Positions 6,400 through 14,609 are shown, counted from the stretch's first letter. The stretch is 20,529 bases of DNA from Nanobdellota archaeon (GCA_030695605.1 JAUYQE010000088.1:1-20529), one strand, 5' to 3'. Numbers and translations are program-made. Notes: generated from the letters alone by a model not told the origin.

Positions 6400-8805
6400 T
6401 CACTTTTTAGGGCTCTTACCAGGCATCTTTCTTTTTCTCCATCGAGCGAAAAACAACAGACCGAGCAGGGCTGCCACAACGGCCAGAAGGCCTCCCACCC
6501 AATACCTACCACTGTTCCTGTTCGTGCCTATGGTGGCTGCGCCGGTGAGTAGATCACCCGAGAGTTCATTCGCATCTGTCGATGCAGCTTGCTCCGGCTG
6601 GGGCACGGCAGCTTCGGCCGTCGCTGGAGCTGTTGGCTCTTCCTCTGCTGCAGGCAACGGAGCTGGTGTACTGGTCACGATTAGAGGTGGTTCTGTTGCA
6701 GGTACAACCCCAGCAGAAGGTCTTGCCCTTCTACTGCCACCCCCTCCCCCGCCAGTGTTCTCTTGCGGTGCTGGCGGCTCCGGAACCAGGAGGGTGAACA
6801 GGGTGAAATGATTGACAATAACAGAAATCGTATTTGCTTCCGGGTCACGCACCGGATTAGGAACGGCAATCCAGGAAGTGCCATCGTGATAGTACACGCC
6901 TAATTCCAATTCATTGATGGCAGTATCATCAACAATCCCATCGCCATTCAGATCTTCATACGCAAAAGTAATGGTGACATTGAATTCGCCGTTGCTTAAG
7001 TCGGAATGGACTTCATAAAAATTGCTGCCAACAAAAAATCCAGCAGTGCTGATATTAGTCACGTTCTCTTCGTCTGCAGTAAGCTCAAAAGTGCCGGGAG
7101 GAATCTCCGCAAACGCAAAGCTCATGTCCGGCGCTTCGTCAAGAGTAACGGGGGAGTCGCCAACAATAACCAGGATCGTTTCTGTTGTTTCCTGTTCATA
7201 GTCTATGGCATGCACGATGACCTCGTAGACTCCTGTTTCGAAAGCGTGCGATACCACGAATCCGTCACCACCAGAACCATCACCAAAGTCCCACCACGGG
7301 TCCCCATTGAGACCAGCAAAAACGTCAGAAGCCTCTATGCTGAAAAGTACCTCTTCGCCGGCCTGCGCCAGTACTACGGTGCGGTTCACCACAATGCGGG
7401 GCGGGATGGCATCCAGCACCGTGTACACATCGTTTTGTTGAGCATAGGTGTTTCCTCCCCAATCCATGATGGCGGTTTCTTCGCCAGGATGGAGTTCGAC
7501 TTGCGGATAATCGCCCGTTCGTAAAGGCTCCTCCAAAGTTAGCGTCACCACCCCGTCCAGTTCTCCAAGAGACAAAAGCGTGATGGGATCAACAGGAACA
7601 TCAGAGCCGAGCTCCTCATCGTATGCCATAGTACGGTACACCACAAAGTCATCGGCAACCAGTGCACTTTCCTCCAGGTCCTCTGAAAACGTCACCGTAA
7701 TAGTTGTCGGTGTTGTGGCCGTTACAGAAACTAGCTGGGGTGCAATCCCGTCAGCAGCAACAACGCTGCCTTCGTATTGGGTATTGCCCGCCATGTCAGC
7801 GACTCCATTGCCATCCTCATAAATGGAAATAAACGGCGTTGCTCCCGTGAGCAGGGGTTCATCAAGCTCTATCCAGAGACGGGCTGCATCCGATTCGTCC
7901 AGAAAAAGATTGTTTACAGAGAGCTCATCAACGAGAATATCCTCAATCCACAGGTCATCATCGGCAATAGCTTCGCTGAAAACAACTTCTAGCTCATATT
8001 CAGAAACAGTGCGCGCGGAAACAAACAGGGGGGCCATCCCATCTTCCACGTCAACAAATCCTTCAGTAAGGATGTTGCCGGCAAGATCTTGAATGGTATC
8101 ACCAAAGCCAATAGTGAGTGACGTGCTGAAATCAGTTGGCATGCCGGGGCTGATCGTGAGAGTTACCGTGTTCCCATCAGCACTGGCCGCGGTAATCACC
8201 TGCTCATCACTATTCAACATAAAATCGGTGCCATCAGCCTCCAGCGCCTCGGCATCGATGGCCTCGCTGAACGTCACCTCGAGGCGTGCGGGCGCGATGG
8301 TGCGTGCAGAAATAAGCTCCGGAATCTGGTTATCGACAAAAACAGTCTCGCTGGTGGCGGCCTGCGCAACTTCATTCAGGCTGTTTATAACCATGACGAT
8401 GAATGAGAGGTCTGCGCCATCCACAGAACCAGCCACAACCTCCTGGCATGCTGTCCATATTCCATTATCGGCAGCGGCATCACAGTCTTCGCCGGCATCG
8501 TTCGCTGCAACTGCGCCCATCTCCGAGTTAATTGCAGAAAAATCAACAGTAACGGACACAATACTGTCGTTCGGATTGTTATCGCCTGCTGCAGAGTTGT
8601 CCCAGCTCACGAGGATGGTGTCGCTGGGATTAGCTTTGCTGTTTTCATTGTTGTCAAGCAGAATGCTGGCCTGGAGGTTTTGTGCGGTAAGCACCAGAGG
8701 AGGCAGCTCTTGCGCAAAAGCGCCGGCCAGGAGAAGTACAAAAAGAAGAGCAAAACGAGGTAATTTTAGGATCAGCTCTTTCCCTCCGCACGTGCGTCGT
8801 AGCAT
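6400..8805 (-). CDS. Membrane-anchored surface protein with Ig-like and PKD domains
   Basis: This 801-residue protein begins with a signal peptide (residues 1-31, cleavage predicted after AFA). Domains in order: an N-terminal beta domain (35-158); three SbsA-type Ig-like (Big_5) repeats at about 160-257, 258-354 and 355-467, each with VTFSE near the start and an (A/G)GN turn near the end; a PKD domain at 468-549 (WWDFGDGSG); and a beta domain with a Ca-binding-like DLNGDGIVDD loop at 618-627. These are followed by a Gly6 and Pro/Glu/Ala-rich stalk (685-760), one membrane helix (768-788) and a basic tail (RWRKRK). It should sit on the cell surface with its C-terminus inside, as an adhesin or S-layer-associated protein. 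The minus-strand TATA at 8827-8839 is about 27 nt before the ATG. Its ligand cannot be told. Confidence 0.88.
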   Translation of the reverse strand: MLRRTCGGKELILKLPRFALLFVLLLAGAFAQELPPLVLTAQNLQASILLDNNENSKANPSDTILVSWDNSAAGDNNPNDSIVSVTVDFSAINSEMGAVAANDAGEDCDAAADNGIWTACQEVVAGSVDGADLSFIVMVINSLNEVAQAATSETVFVDNQIPELISARTIAPARLEVTFSEAIDAEALEADGTDFMLNSDEQVITAASADGNTVTLTISPGMPTDFSTSLTIGFGDTIQDLAGNILTEGFVDVEDGMAPLFVSARTVSEYELEVVFSEAIADDDLWIEDILVDELSVNNLFLDESDAARLWIELDEPLLTGATPFISIYEDGNGVADMAGNTQYEGSVVAADGIAPQLVSVTATTPTTITVTFSEDLEESALVADDFVVYRTMAYDEELGSDVPVDPITLLSLGELDGVVTLTLEEPLRTGDYPQVELHPGEETAIMDWGGNTYAQQNDVYTVLDAIPPRIVVNRTVVLAQAGEEVLFSIEASDVFAGLNGDPWWDFGDGSGGDGFVVSHAFETGVYEVIVHAIDYEQETTETILVIVGDSPVTLDEAPDMSFAFAEIPPGTFELTADEENVTNISTAGFFVGSNFYEVHSDLSNGEFNVTITFAYEDLNGDGIVDDTAINELELGVYYHDGTSWIAVPNPVRDPEANTISVIVNHFTLFTLLVPEPPAPQENTGGGGGGSRRARPSAGVVPATEPPLIVTSTPAPLPAAEEEPTAPATAEAAVPQPEQAASTDANELSGDLLTGAATIGTNRNSGRYWVGGLLAVVAALLGLLFFARWRKRKMPGKSPKK

Positions 8806-8855
8806 ACTTTTTTGATGCGATAGCTATTTTATAAATATATCTGCGGTACGATCCT

Positions 8856-8893
8856 GTGTGTGGTCCAGTGACCTCTGCCACTCGGCCATACAC
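8856..8893 (+). other. 15-bp hairpin between divergent promoters
   Basis: GTGTGTGGTCCAGTG (8856-8870) pairs with the segment at 8879-8893 around an 8-nt loop, with one mismatch and two G-U pairs. The wobbles are compatible with RNA only when read on the plus strand. A near-symmetric TATA (8827-8839) lies about 27 nt before the hairpin and a C/T-rich tract follows. It may be a tiny RNA, an attenuator or an operator dyad between the surface-protein and platform-protein genes. Confidence 0.3.
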
Positions 8894-8954
8894 CCCCTTT
8901 CCTTTTCGTCATCTTTTTATATTCAAGAATATTTAAGAGAAAAGAGGCCGATAG

Positions 8955-11132
8955 ATGGACACAGATAACCACCAGCAGCTGATTGAAAAGTACAAAGCCA
9001 AGATTCAGGCCGAGTTCGGAGAACGCTCCCGAGCTGAGCCGAAAGTTTCATCCCGGGAATACCAGGAATTCAAAAAAGAGCTCTACCCAAGGCACTATTC
9101 GTTCTACGAAAAAGCCTGCAATGTCTCCGAAAAAATCCTGCGGCTGAAAGTTGATCCCCAGAAAGCGGAAAAGCTGCAGAAAGATATTGTGGCTTGCCAT
9201 CTAAACATCACGCCTTCCGGAGCACTGTCGTTTGCCATTCTCATCCCGCTCATCATAATCATCATCGGGGCTCTCGCGTCCTTTGCCGTCTTCCAGCTCT
9301 TTTTCTTTGTGATTTTCTTTTTAGTAGGTGGGCTGCTGCTCATCCCGTTCTTCCAGCGGCTGCCCAGCTTCATGGCCACTACCTGGCGGATGAAATCTTC
9401 TGCCCAGATGATTGAAAGCATCTTCTATATGGTGACGTACATGCGCCATACGTCCAACTTGGAAAGAGCCATTGGCTTTGCTGCCGACCATCTTGATCCG
9501 CCGCTCTCGCTTGATTTCCGGAAAATGCTCTGGGACGTGGAAACCGAGAAGTACAGCACGATCAAGGATAGTGCGGATGCCTATATGGAACAGTGGAAAG
9601 AAAGCTGCCGGGAGTTTGTCGAAGCGTTCCATCTTATCGAAGGCTCTCTCTTTGAGCCTTCCGAAGAACGGAGACTTTCACTCTTGGACAAAGCGCTGGA
9701 TGTCATTCTCGACGGGACGTATGAAAACATGCTGCATTATGCGCACTCTTTGCAAGCGCCCATGACCATGCTGCACATGCTCGGCGTGGTCCTGCCCATT
9801 CTCGGCTTGGTTATTCTGCCTCTCGTTGTCAGCTTCATGGGCGGCGGAAAAGACCCCTTTACGACGGCGTTGTACATTGCTGTGCTGTACAACGTCACCC
9901 TGCCCCTCGGCGTGTACTATCTGGGAAGAATCGTCTTAGCAAAGCGGCCCGCAGGCTACGGAGCCACGGACATCGGTGAACTGCCCGGCCTGCAGCAATA
10001 TCGCAATGTGCGCATTCCTTTGGGAAAGAAAGTTGTTATTGGCATTAACCCCCTCTATTTCAGCAGTATCATTCTTATTCTTCTCCTGCTCATCGGCTTA
10101 AGCCCCCTGATTATGCATGCTTTGGGCGTTGCCGATTTCTCTCTCGATCCTGCCGGCAATTTCCAGCTGCTCAGCTACATCTGCCCGCCGGAGAAGGGCG
10201 TTAACTGCCTTGAAGAAGAAAAAATCGGCCCTTTTGGCATGGGCGCAGCGCTCCTCTCCCTCGTTTTAGTCGCGGGCCTTGGCACCTCTCTCGGCTTATA
10301 CTACTCCCTACGCTCCAAGAATGTTATCAAGATTCGGGAAAAAACTCGCATGCTAGAAGATGAATTTTCTTCTGCCCTCTTCCAGCTGGGCAATCGCTTG
10401 GGCGACGGACTGCCTGCAGAAATTGCTTTTGCAAAAGTAGCGCAGTCACTACAAGGCACGACTTCCGGAGAGTTTTTTACCGTTGCAGAAAGGAACATGA
10501 CCCGGCTGGGCATGGGGATCGAGCAGGCTCTTTTTGATCCGAAAGTGGGCGCTTTAGCCAGCTTTCCCTCTCGGGTTATTGAGTCGTCCATGAAAGTGCT
10601 GGCAGAAAGCATCAAGAAAGGGCCAAGGATTGCTGCACAAGCGCTGCTCTCCATGTCCCGCTACATCAAAGAGATCCATCGTGTCGAAGAGCGGCTGAAA
10701 GACCTCATGAGTGAAGTTATTTCGTCGATGAAATCGCAGATAAAGTTCTTAACGCCCGCCATCGCCGGCATTGTCGTCGGCATTACCGCCATGATCTCAA
10801 CGATACTCACGCGCTTAAGTGCGCAGCTGACCACCTTTGCTTCCCAAGGGCAGCAAGTCGGCGGCTTTTCTGATCTCCTGGAGATCTTTGGCATCGGCAT
10901 GCCCACGTATCATTTTCAGATTATTGTGGGCATCTACATCGTACAAATTATTTTCATTCTGACGGTCTTAAGTAATGGCATCGAAAATGGCGCGGACAAG
11001 CTGTCGGAACGCTTTCAGCTCGGAAGAAATCTAGTGAGAAGCACCCTCTCGTACTGCCTCATTGCTGGCATGGTCATTATTCTCTTCAACCTCTTTGCCA
11101 GCAACATCCTGAAGAGTACGCTGGGGACGTAG
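8955..11132 (+). CDS. ArlJ/TadC-type membrane platform protein (T2SSF)
   Basis: This 725-residue polytopic protein has two GspF/T2SSF cytoplasmic domains, at about 145-265 and 462-595. The membrane helix groups are near 90-133, 272-296, 303-325, 365-392, 428-450, 598-620, 652-673 and 698-718. This duplicated layout is typical of archaeal ArlJ/PilC-like platform proteins, which anchor the motor ATPase and feed subunits into the filament. The matching ATPase is at 2338, 4.3 kb away. An AGAGG lies shortly before the ATG, and a TATA-like TTTTTATATTC at about 8912-8922 would leave a leader of roughly 12 nt. It may serve an archaellum, a pilus or a secretion system; no filament subunit gene is in the window. 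Confidence 0.88.
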   Translation: MDTDNHQQLIEKYKAKIQAEFGERSRAEPKVSSREYQEFKKELYPRHYSFYEKACNVSEKILRLKVDPQKAEKLQKDIVACHLNITPSGALSFAILIPLIIIIIGALASFAVFQLFFFVIFFLVGGLLLIPFFQRLPSFMATTWRMKSSAQMIESIFYMVTYMRHTSNLERAIGFAADHLDPPLSLDFRKMLWDVETEKYSTIKDSADAYMEQWKESCREFVEAFHLIEGSLFEPSEERRLSLLDKALDVILDGTYENMLHYAHSLQAPMTMLHMLGVVLPILGLVILPLVVSFMGGGKDPFTTALYIAVLYNVTLPLGVYYLGRIVLAKRPAGYGATDIGELPGLQQYRNVRIPLGKKVVIGINPLYFSSIILILLLLIGLSPLIMHALGVADFSLDPAGNFQLLSYICPPEKGVNCLEEEKIGPFGMGAALLSLVLVAGLGTSLGLYYSLRSKNVIKIREKTRMLEDEFSSALFQLGNRLGDGLPAEIAFAKVAQSLQGTTSGEFFTVAERNMTRLGMGIEQALFDPKVGALASFPSRVIESSMKVLAESIKKGPRIAAQALLSMSRYIKEIHRVEERLKDLMSEVISSMKSQIKFLTPAIAGIVVGITAMISTILTRLSAQLTTFASQGQQVGGFSDLLEIFGIGMPTYHFQIIVGIYIVQIIFILTVLSNGIENGADKLSERFQLGRNLVRSTLSYCLIAGMVIILFNLFASNILKSTLGT

Positions 11133-11200
11133 GAAGAATAATACGGAGGGAAGACAACTCCAGAGCCAAAACGACCAAGCGCAGAAATAGTATTTATCGT

Positions 11201-11467
11201 CTATAACTCTTGCTCTCTCTGCAACTCATACCGCACCCAATGCCCGCGGTCACTGGCAGAGAAATCAGCAGAGGGCAAGCGATGATAAAATACTTCTTCC
11301 CCTGCTGCGGTACGGCAGGTTAAATTCCAGCCATCGCTATACACCAGAGAAAGAACTTCTTCACATTCTCGAGGAAGGCTGAGAGTTCTCTCATAGCTCG
11401 ATGCACAACCTATGGCAGTCGTACTGGTAGCGATGCCCAAAACCAAAGCACAGAGAGTATTCTTCAT
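11201..11467 (-). CDS. Small exported protein
   Basis: This 88-residue product starts with a signal-peptide-like segment (MKNTLCALVLGIATSTTAIG) followed by CASSY. The Cys could be a lipid-attachment site, but the preceding residues fit the lipobox poorly. The mature part has two more Cys (C35 and C51) that could form a disulfide, and ends in a charged helix. A GTTTAATAAC box at about 11496-11505 is some 30 nt upstream of the ATG. No family is recognised. Confidence 0.6.
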   Translation of the reverse strand: MKNTLCALVLGIATSTTAIGCASSYERTLSLPRECEEVLSLVYSDGWNLTCRTAAGEEVFYHRLPSADFSASDRGHWVRYELQREQEL

Positions 11468-11591
11468 ATATGCTCAGAAAGAAAACAAAAAGAGTTATTA
11501 AACTTTTCTCGAAAGAAAAATAGTGAGGCGCAAAAAAGGAGTAAAATCTGAAACCGGAAGAGATATAACTTGAAACTTCTTTTTTGGGCTT

Positions 11592-11843
11592 ATGGACAAT
11601 TTAAATACGAAAATAGAACAATATTTTGATAAGTATCATGTAACTAATCCTGACCCGACCAGCCCAGAGTTTTTTTCTGGCGCAGTGAAAATTGCTCTGA
11701 ATGAATATAACTTTCCCGTTTTAGAAATAGCAAATAAATTTCAGGTCGCTTCAAGTACTGTTGAACGATGGGCAAGTGGAACAGCAGTTCCCCATCCTAA
11801 GATTCGTCAAATAATTTTAGGGTATCTCGCTGAAAAAATGTGA
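11592..11843 (+). CDS. Helix-turn-helix DNA-binding protein
   Basis: This 83-residue protein has a C-terminal helix-turn-helix (about 45-70: LEIANKFQVASSTVERWASG), similar in shape to XRE/MerR-type recognition helices. The N-terminal part is helical (about 1-40). A box AGAGATATAAC (11559-11569) is about 27 nt before the ATG, so the message is probably leaderless. The end runs into the MazG-like gene: its stop (ATGTGA) overlaps a possible GTG start of that gene. Likely a local repressor of this two-gene unit. Confidence 0.7.
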   Translation: MDNLNTKIEQYFDKYHVTNPDPTSPEFFSGAVKIALNEYNFPVLEIANKFQVASSTVERWASGTAVPHPKIRQIILGYLAEKM

Positions 11844-11887
11844 GCTTATTTTTCACGGAAATAGACTCGGAGAAAGAACTTTTCGAT

Positions 11888-12202
11888 ATGTCCCTCAAAG
11901 AATTACAACAGCAAGTCGACGAATGGATCAAGCAGTACAAAATCGGCTATTTTCAGCCCCTAGAGATCATCGCACGCCTCGCAGAAGAATGCGGCGAAGT
12001 GGCGCGGGAAGTAAATCATCTCTACGGATCAAAGCCTAAAAAGCCCACGGAAGAGAAAAGAGAGTTAGGGCAGGAAATTGCTGATGTCATTTTTACGCTC
12101 TGCTGTTTGGCAAATTCGCAAGGAATTGACCTGGATGCAGCGTGGAAAGAGGTCATGGACAAGTGTTATGCGCGGGATACAGACCGGTGGGAGAAGAAGT
12201 GA
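11888..12202 (+). CDS. MazG-like nucleotide pyrophosphohydrolase
   Basis: This 104-residue protein belongs to the all-alpha NTP pyrophosphohydrolase (MazG) superfamily. The metal-binding pattern is visible as EECGE (E38, E39, E42) in the first helix pair and ELGQEIADV (E66, E70, D73) in the second. Such enzymes hydrolyse NTPs or dNTPs to NMP and pyrophosphate, often to clean damaged nucleotides or lower alarmone levels. The ATG at 11888 is chosen because family members begin close to this SLKELQ segment; a GTG at 11840 overlapping the upstream HTH stop would add 16 residues. Co-transcription with the HTH gene is likely. Confidence 0.8.
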   Translation: MSLKELQQQVDEWIKQYKIGYFQPLEIIARLAEECGEVAREVNHLYGSKPKKPTEEKRELGQEIADVIFTLCCLANSQGIDLDAAWKEVMDKCYARDTDRWEKK

Positions 12203-12250
12203 GCTGCTCTTTTTGATCCTACTGCCTGCAACGCCCTCTTCACCGCAATT

Positions 12251-12258
12251 ATTATAAA
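12251..12258 (+). promoter_or_regulatory. TATA box of tRNA-Phe
   Basis: ATTATAAA is centred about 30 nt upstream of the mature 5' end of tRNA-Phe at 12285. Comparable boxes (TTTTTAAAG) precede tRNA-Ala(GGC) at about 16105-16113 and tRNA-Ala(CGC) at about 16894-16902. Confidence 0.55.
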
Positions 12259-12284
12259 GAACCGCTTTCTTTTTGCTTTTCATT

Positions 12285-12430
12285 GGGGCCGTAGCTCAGA
12301 CTGGGAAGGGCAACCCTTCGTCTTAGGAGAGCGCATCCCGCCAGGGGAGCTCAATACGCTGAAGACGTAGGTGTCCTGGGTTCAAAACGAGCAATCAAAG
12401 GGTTGCTTGGTGAAAGTCCCAGCGGCCCCA
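12285..12430 (+). tRNA. trnF(gaa): tRNA-Phe(GAA) with three introns
   Basis: The 146-bp gene gives a 74-nt mature tRNA after removal of three introns. Mature arms: acceptor GGGGCCG/CGGCCCC with discriminator A; D-stem GCTC/GAGC; anticodon stem CTACG/CGTAG with loop CTGAAGA; T-stem CTGGG/CCCAG with loop TTCAAAT. Intron 1 (12304-12325, 22 nt, D-loop) has a textbook BHB: central helix AGAC/GTCT, bulges TGG and TAG. Intron 2 (12335-12354, 20 nt, between nucleotides 27 and 28) has central helix GAGC/GCTC and bulges GCA and AAT, but lacks an outer helix. Intron 3 (12387-12416, 30 nt, between 59 and 60) has central helix TTCA/TGAA, bulges AAA and AGT, with the T-stem as outer helix. None is at the canonical 37/38 site. 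CCA is not encoded. Confidence 0.93.
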
Positions 12431-12488
12431 CCTGTTTTCTAACCCGCCAATTACATTTATATAATTCAACTCTTTCTTTTCTCCCTTC

Positions 12489-13196
12489 ATGCCGAGTAAA
12501 AAAAGCGGGAAAGAAGAGTGTACGCCGAAGTCCTTCTGGCTCATTTTAGGGATCCTGTTCCTCGTTTCCGGTGCAGTCGTTATTATGAGCCTGCTCAGTT
12601 CCGGCCCGGCCATTGTAACCGGAAGCGCCATCCAGAATATTGCCTATGCAAAAGAAGGCACGCCGTTGAGTATCGGAGTAAACGATGTGGAAGGTGTGAG
12701 CCGCTTGGATTTTACTGCTCTGGCTATCATCAAAGAAGGAAAAATTATTGTCGAGCCTTTGACATTGACCCGAGAGCCTTTTACGGGCATTGCCTATAAT
12801 CGTTTCCAGATAACTTCCCCGCAAGCCGATGCTTTCGGGCCACTCACCATTACACTCAAACTCGAAGAGAAAAAACTGCAGGAACTGAAGCTGGCTGCAA
12901 AAGATGTCACTTTGTACCTAGACGGCGAGCCGCTGGCGACGGAGCTGCTGAAAAACGATCATGGCTATGTGTCCTATCAAGCTCTTGCTCCCACGGTGGG
13001 GCAGTTCGTCATTGGGAAAGCTGCCCCTGCTGCAGAGCTTCCGGTAGAAGAGCCAAAAGCTGTTGAGGAAGCACTGCCGCTTCCTGAAGTCCCTGTGGAA
13101 CAGCCGCTGGTGGGAAAAAGCGCTGAACAGCTGCCAGAAGAAAAAGTGGGCTTCTTTGCCCGGATCTGGAATTTCTTGAAAGGGCTTTTCAGTTAA
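12489..13196 (+). CDS. Anchored surface protein with PGF-pre-PGF-like domain
   Basis: This 235-residue protein has a short cytoplasmic N-terminus, a membrane helix (about 15-37: FWLILGILFLVSGAVVIMSL) and an external beta domain (about 50-175). The end of that domain (YLDGEPLATELLKNDHGYVS, then YQALAPTVGQFVIG) resembles the PGF-pre-PGF domain of archaeal exported proteins. A Pro/Glu/Val-rich spacer (about 180-215) and an amphipathic C-terminal helix (VGFFARIWNFLKGLFS) follow. The TATA TTTATATAAT at 12454-12463 is about 30 nt upstream. The gene lies 58 bp behind tRNA-Phe. Surface role inferred. Confidence 0.72.
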   Translation: MPSKKSGKEECTPKSFWLILGILFLVSGAVVIMSLLSSGPAIVTGSAIQNIAYAKEGTPLSIGVNDVEGVSRLDFTALAIIKEGKIIVEPLTLTREPFTGIAYNRFQITSPQADAFGPLTITLKLEEKKLQELKLAAKDVTLYLDGEPLATELLKNDHGYVSYQALAPTVGQFVIGKAAPAAELPVEEPKAVEEALPLPEVPVEQPLVGKSAEQLPEEKVGFFARIWNFLKGLFS

Positions 13197-13243
13197 AAAC
13201 GAGTCTCTGATCTGTGCATTAAGAATAAAATGAAAAAGAAAAA

Positions 13244-13378
13244 CTAGTAGCCACGGCAATCCGTGCAATAGTAGCGGTTGGCATTCTCGACGAGGATGCG
13301 CTTATTGCAGCCTTTGCAGCACCGCTGTATCTTAAATTTCTTCACCTCTTGGAACACGTACTGCTTCAGTTTAATCAC
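13244..13378 (-). CDS. 44-residue zinc-ribbon protein
   Basis: GTG at 13378-13376 to TAG at 13246-13244 encodes 44 residues with two CXXC knuckles, C21-KG-C24 and C38-TD-C41, separated by 13 residues. This is a minimal zinc ribbon. A basic N-terminal helix (KLKQYVFQEVKKFKIQR) precedes the first knuckle. AGAGG directly abuts the GTG, and a TATA-like TTTAAAT at about 13418-13426 lies upstream. Small zinc ribbons of this kind often bind RNA, DNA or the ribosome; the role here is unknown. Confidence 0.65.
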   Translation of the reverse strand: MIKLKQYVFQEVKKFKIQRCCKGCNKRILVENANRYYCTDCRGY

Positions 13379-13524
13379 CCTCTTTTTTTAGAACTGCTTA
13401 CAAAGAAAACAAATGAACTATTTAAACATATCGCTGTTTGTCGTCTATAATTAGTTAGAAAAAATGGAGAAATTATATTCTGCAAAGAAAGCCAATGATG
13501 CGCTTGTCAAAAAAGAAGGAAGTG

Positions 13525-13782
13525 TTAAAGACCTTGAAGTATTTTTTCAGCATCTTCATTCCTCTGGGCAAGCTCTTCCCTCACGTTTGCTAAGAATTCT
13601 GACCAGTAGGGAACCTTATCTCGAGCCGGATAAAGTATTCGAAGATACCCGACTAAAATAGGTGTTGGTGCGCTCGGGACCTCTACCGAACGGAGAAGAT
13701 CATTGCACTCTTCAAATCGGCTTTCCCGCATAAAAACATCAATGCTCGAATACAACTCCCTTATTTCCGATTCAATGCCCAT
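13525..13782 (-). CDS. Conserved-looking 85-residue protein of unknown function
   Basis: The predicted protein is all helical. Its C-terminal half (LRILYPARDKVPYWSEFLAN, then VREELAQRNEDAEKILQGL) has the look of a small conserved domain seen in other prokaryotes, but I cannot name it with certainty. A TATATAAATA-like box at about 13800-13811 is roughly 25 nt before the ATG, which supports this strand over a 65-codon frame on the plus strand (13464-13661). The N-terminus (about 1-35) has helical repeats. Confidence 0.65.
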   Translation of the reverse strand: MGIESEIRELYSSIDVFMRESRFEECNDLLRSVEVPSAPTPILVGYLRILYPARDKVPYWSEFLANVREELAQRNEDAEKILQGL

Positions 13783-13816
13783 AAACGACTCTTCATTTAT
13801 TACATATATAAATACT

Positions 13817-14407
13817 TTAGAACACCACCATGAACAGCACGCCGCAGGCCACCATTGCCCCCCAGATCAAGGGGTTCCAGCTCCAGATTTTCTTGCCGTC
13901 AAAGTTCCAGAAAGGAAGCATGTTAAACAAGCCCAGCCAGATATTAATGCTTAACCCAGAGGACCAGATAATTCTCCCGGCGGGCACCAAGAACTCCAGC
14001 GCCAGAAATACCAGTGCCAAAGCATAGTTGGTCAATGGCCCGGCAGCACTGATGATGCCATTTTCTTTTCTGGTTACTTGCCCAGCAATCATAACTGCTC
14101 CTGGTGCAGCGAATACAAAGCCCAAAAAAGAAAGGGCAATCGCAAACAGCAACATTTGGTCAAACGCCCGGAATTCCGCTGTGCAGCCATAGCGCTGGGC
14201 CGTAAACTTGTGGGCTAATTCATGCAGCAAAAATCCTAGGCCAACCGTCATCATCGAAATCAGCAAGGACAACAAGAAACGGCCGCTTACCGCCACGCCG
14301 ACGCCCGCAATAGTGAAAGCGACAGACACCGCCAGCCACGCTTTCGCAATGTCAATCAGTTCCGTTCGAGAAGTTTTAATGCTTCCCAGCTTAATCGTTT
14401 GGTACAT
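13817..14407 (-). CDS. Site-2 protease family (M50) membrane metallopeptidase
   Basis: This 196-residue intramembrane protease has five or six membrane helices. The zinc site is H62-E63-LA-H66 (HELAH) with a second motif NMLPFWNFDG (N162, D170, G171), the equivalent of the NPxxDG motif. It would cleave transmembrane helices of substrates such as regulators or signal peptides. The ATG overlaps the 3' end of the upstream zinc-finger gene by 17 nt, so the two are co-transcribed and probably coupled. No PDZ or CBS domain is present. Both metal motifs look intact. Confidence 0.88.
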   Translation of the reverse strand: MYQTIKLGSIKTSRTELIDIAKAWLAVSVAFTIAGVGVAVSGRFLLSLLISMMTVGLGFLLHELAHKFTAQRYGCTAEFRAFDQMLLFAIALSFLGFVFAAPGAVMIAGQVTRKENGIISAAGPLTNYALALVFLALEFLVPAGRIIWSSGLSINIWLGLFNMLPFWNFDGKKIWSWNPLIWGAMVACGVLFMVVF

Positions 14408-14609
14408 CTTTTAATGTTGCAACATCTTTCTCCAAATCAGCAATTTTCTCTTTCAGCACCTGCCGCAAGCGCTGGGCTTCCTCTTCGACTTTTACGAGCA
14501 GGGTAAGGTCAGCAAAATGCTCTTCAGCACATTCCGCACAATAAAAATCGGAAGTATCTTTTATTTTATAAGAGGCATCTGCCTCGCAGATAATACACTT
14601 TTTTCCCAT
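14391..14609 (-). CDS. Zinc-finger/coiled-coil partner of the M50 protease
   Basis: This 72-residue protein has CIIC (C5, C8) and CAEC (C24, C27), which form a zinc ribbon like the small finger of B-box or TRASH type. It continues as a coiled coil (about 38-68: LLVKVEEEAQRLRQVLKEKI...). The start at 14609 is preferred over an ATG at 14633 because the TATA CGTTTTTAAATG (about 14634-14645) would place transcription start near 14613. The gene leads into the M50 protease gene and could be a regulatory subunit or substrate. Family not recognised beyond the zinc site. Confidence 0.65.
   Translation of the reverse strand: MGKKCIICEADASYKIKDTSDFYCAECAEEHFADLTLLVKVEEEAQRLRQVLKEKIADLEKDVATLKDVPND

Noticed and set aside
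8093..8815. 240-codon plus-strand frame
   Set aside because: It is a shadow of the surface-protein gene: Ser/Ala-rich low-complexity sequence with no domain, while the minus strand shows clear signal peptide, Ig-like and PKD domains.
13464..13661. 65-codon plus-strand frame
   Set aside because: Most of it is antisense to the 85-residue minus-strand gene at 13525-13782, which has a well-placed TATA box and more protein-like sequence.
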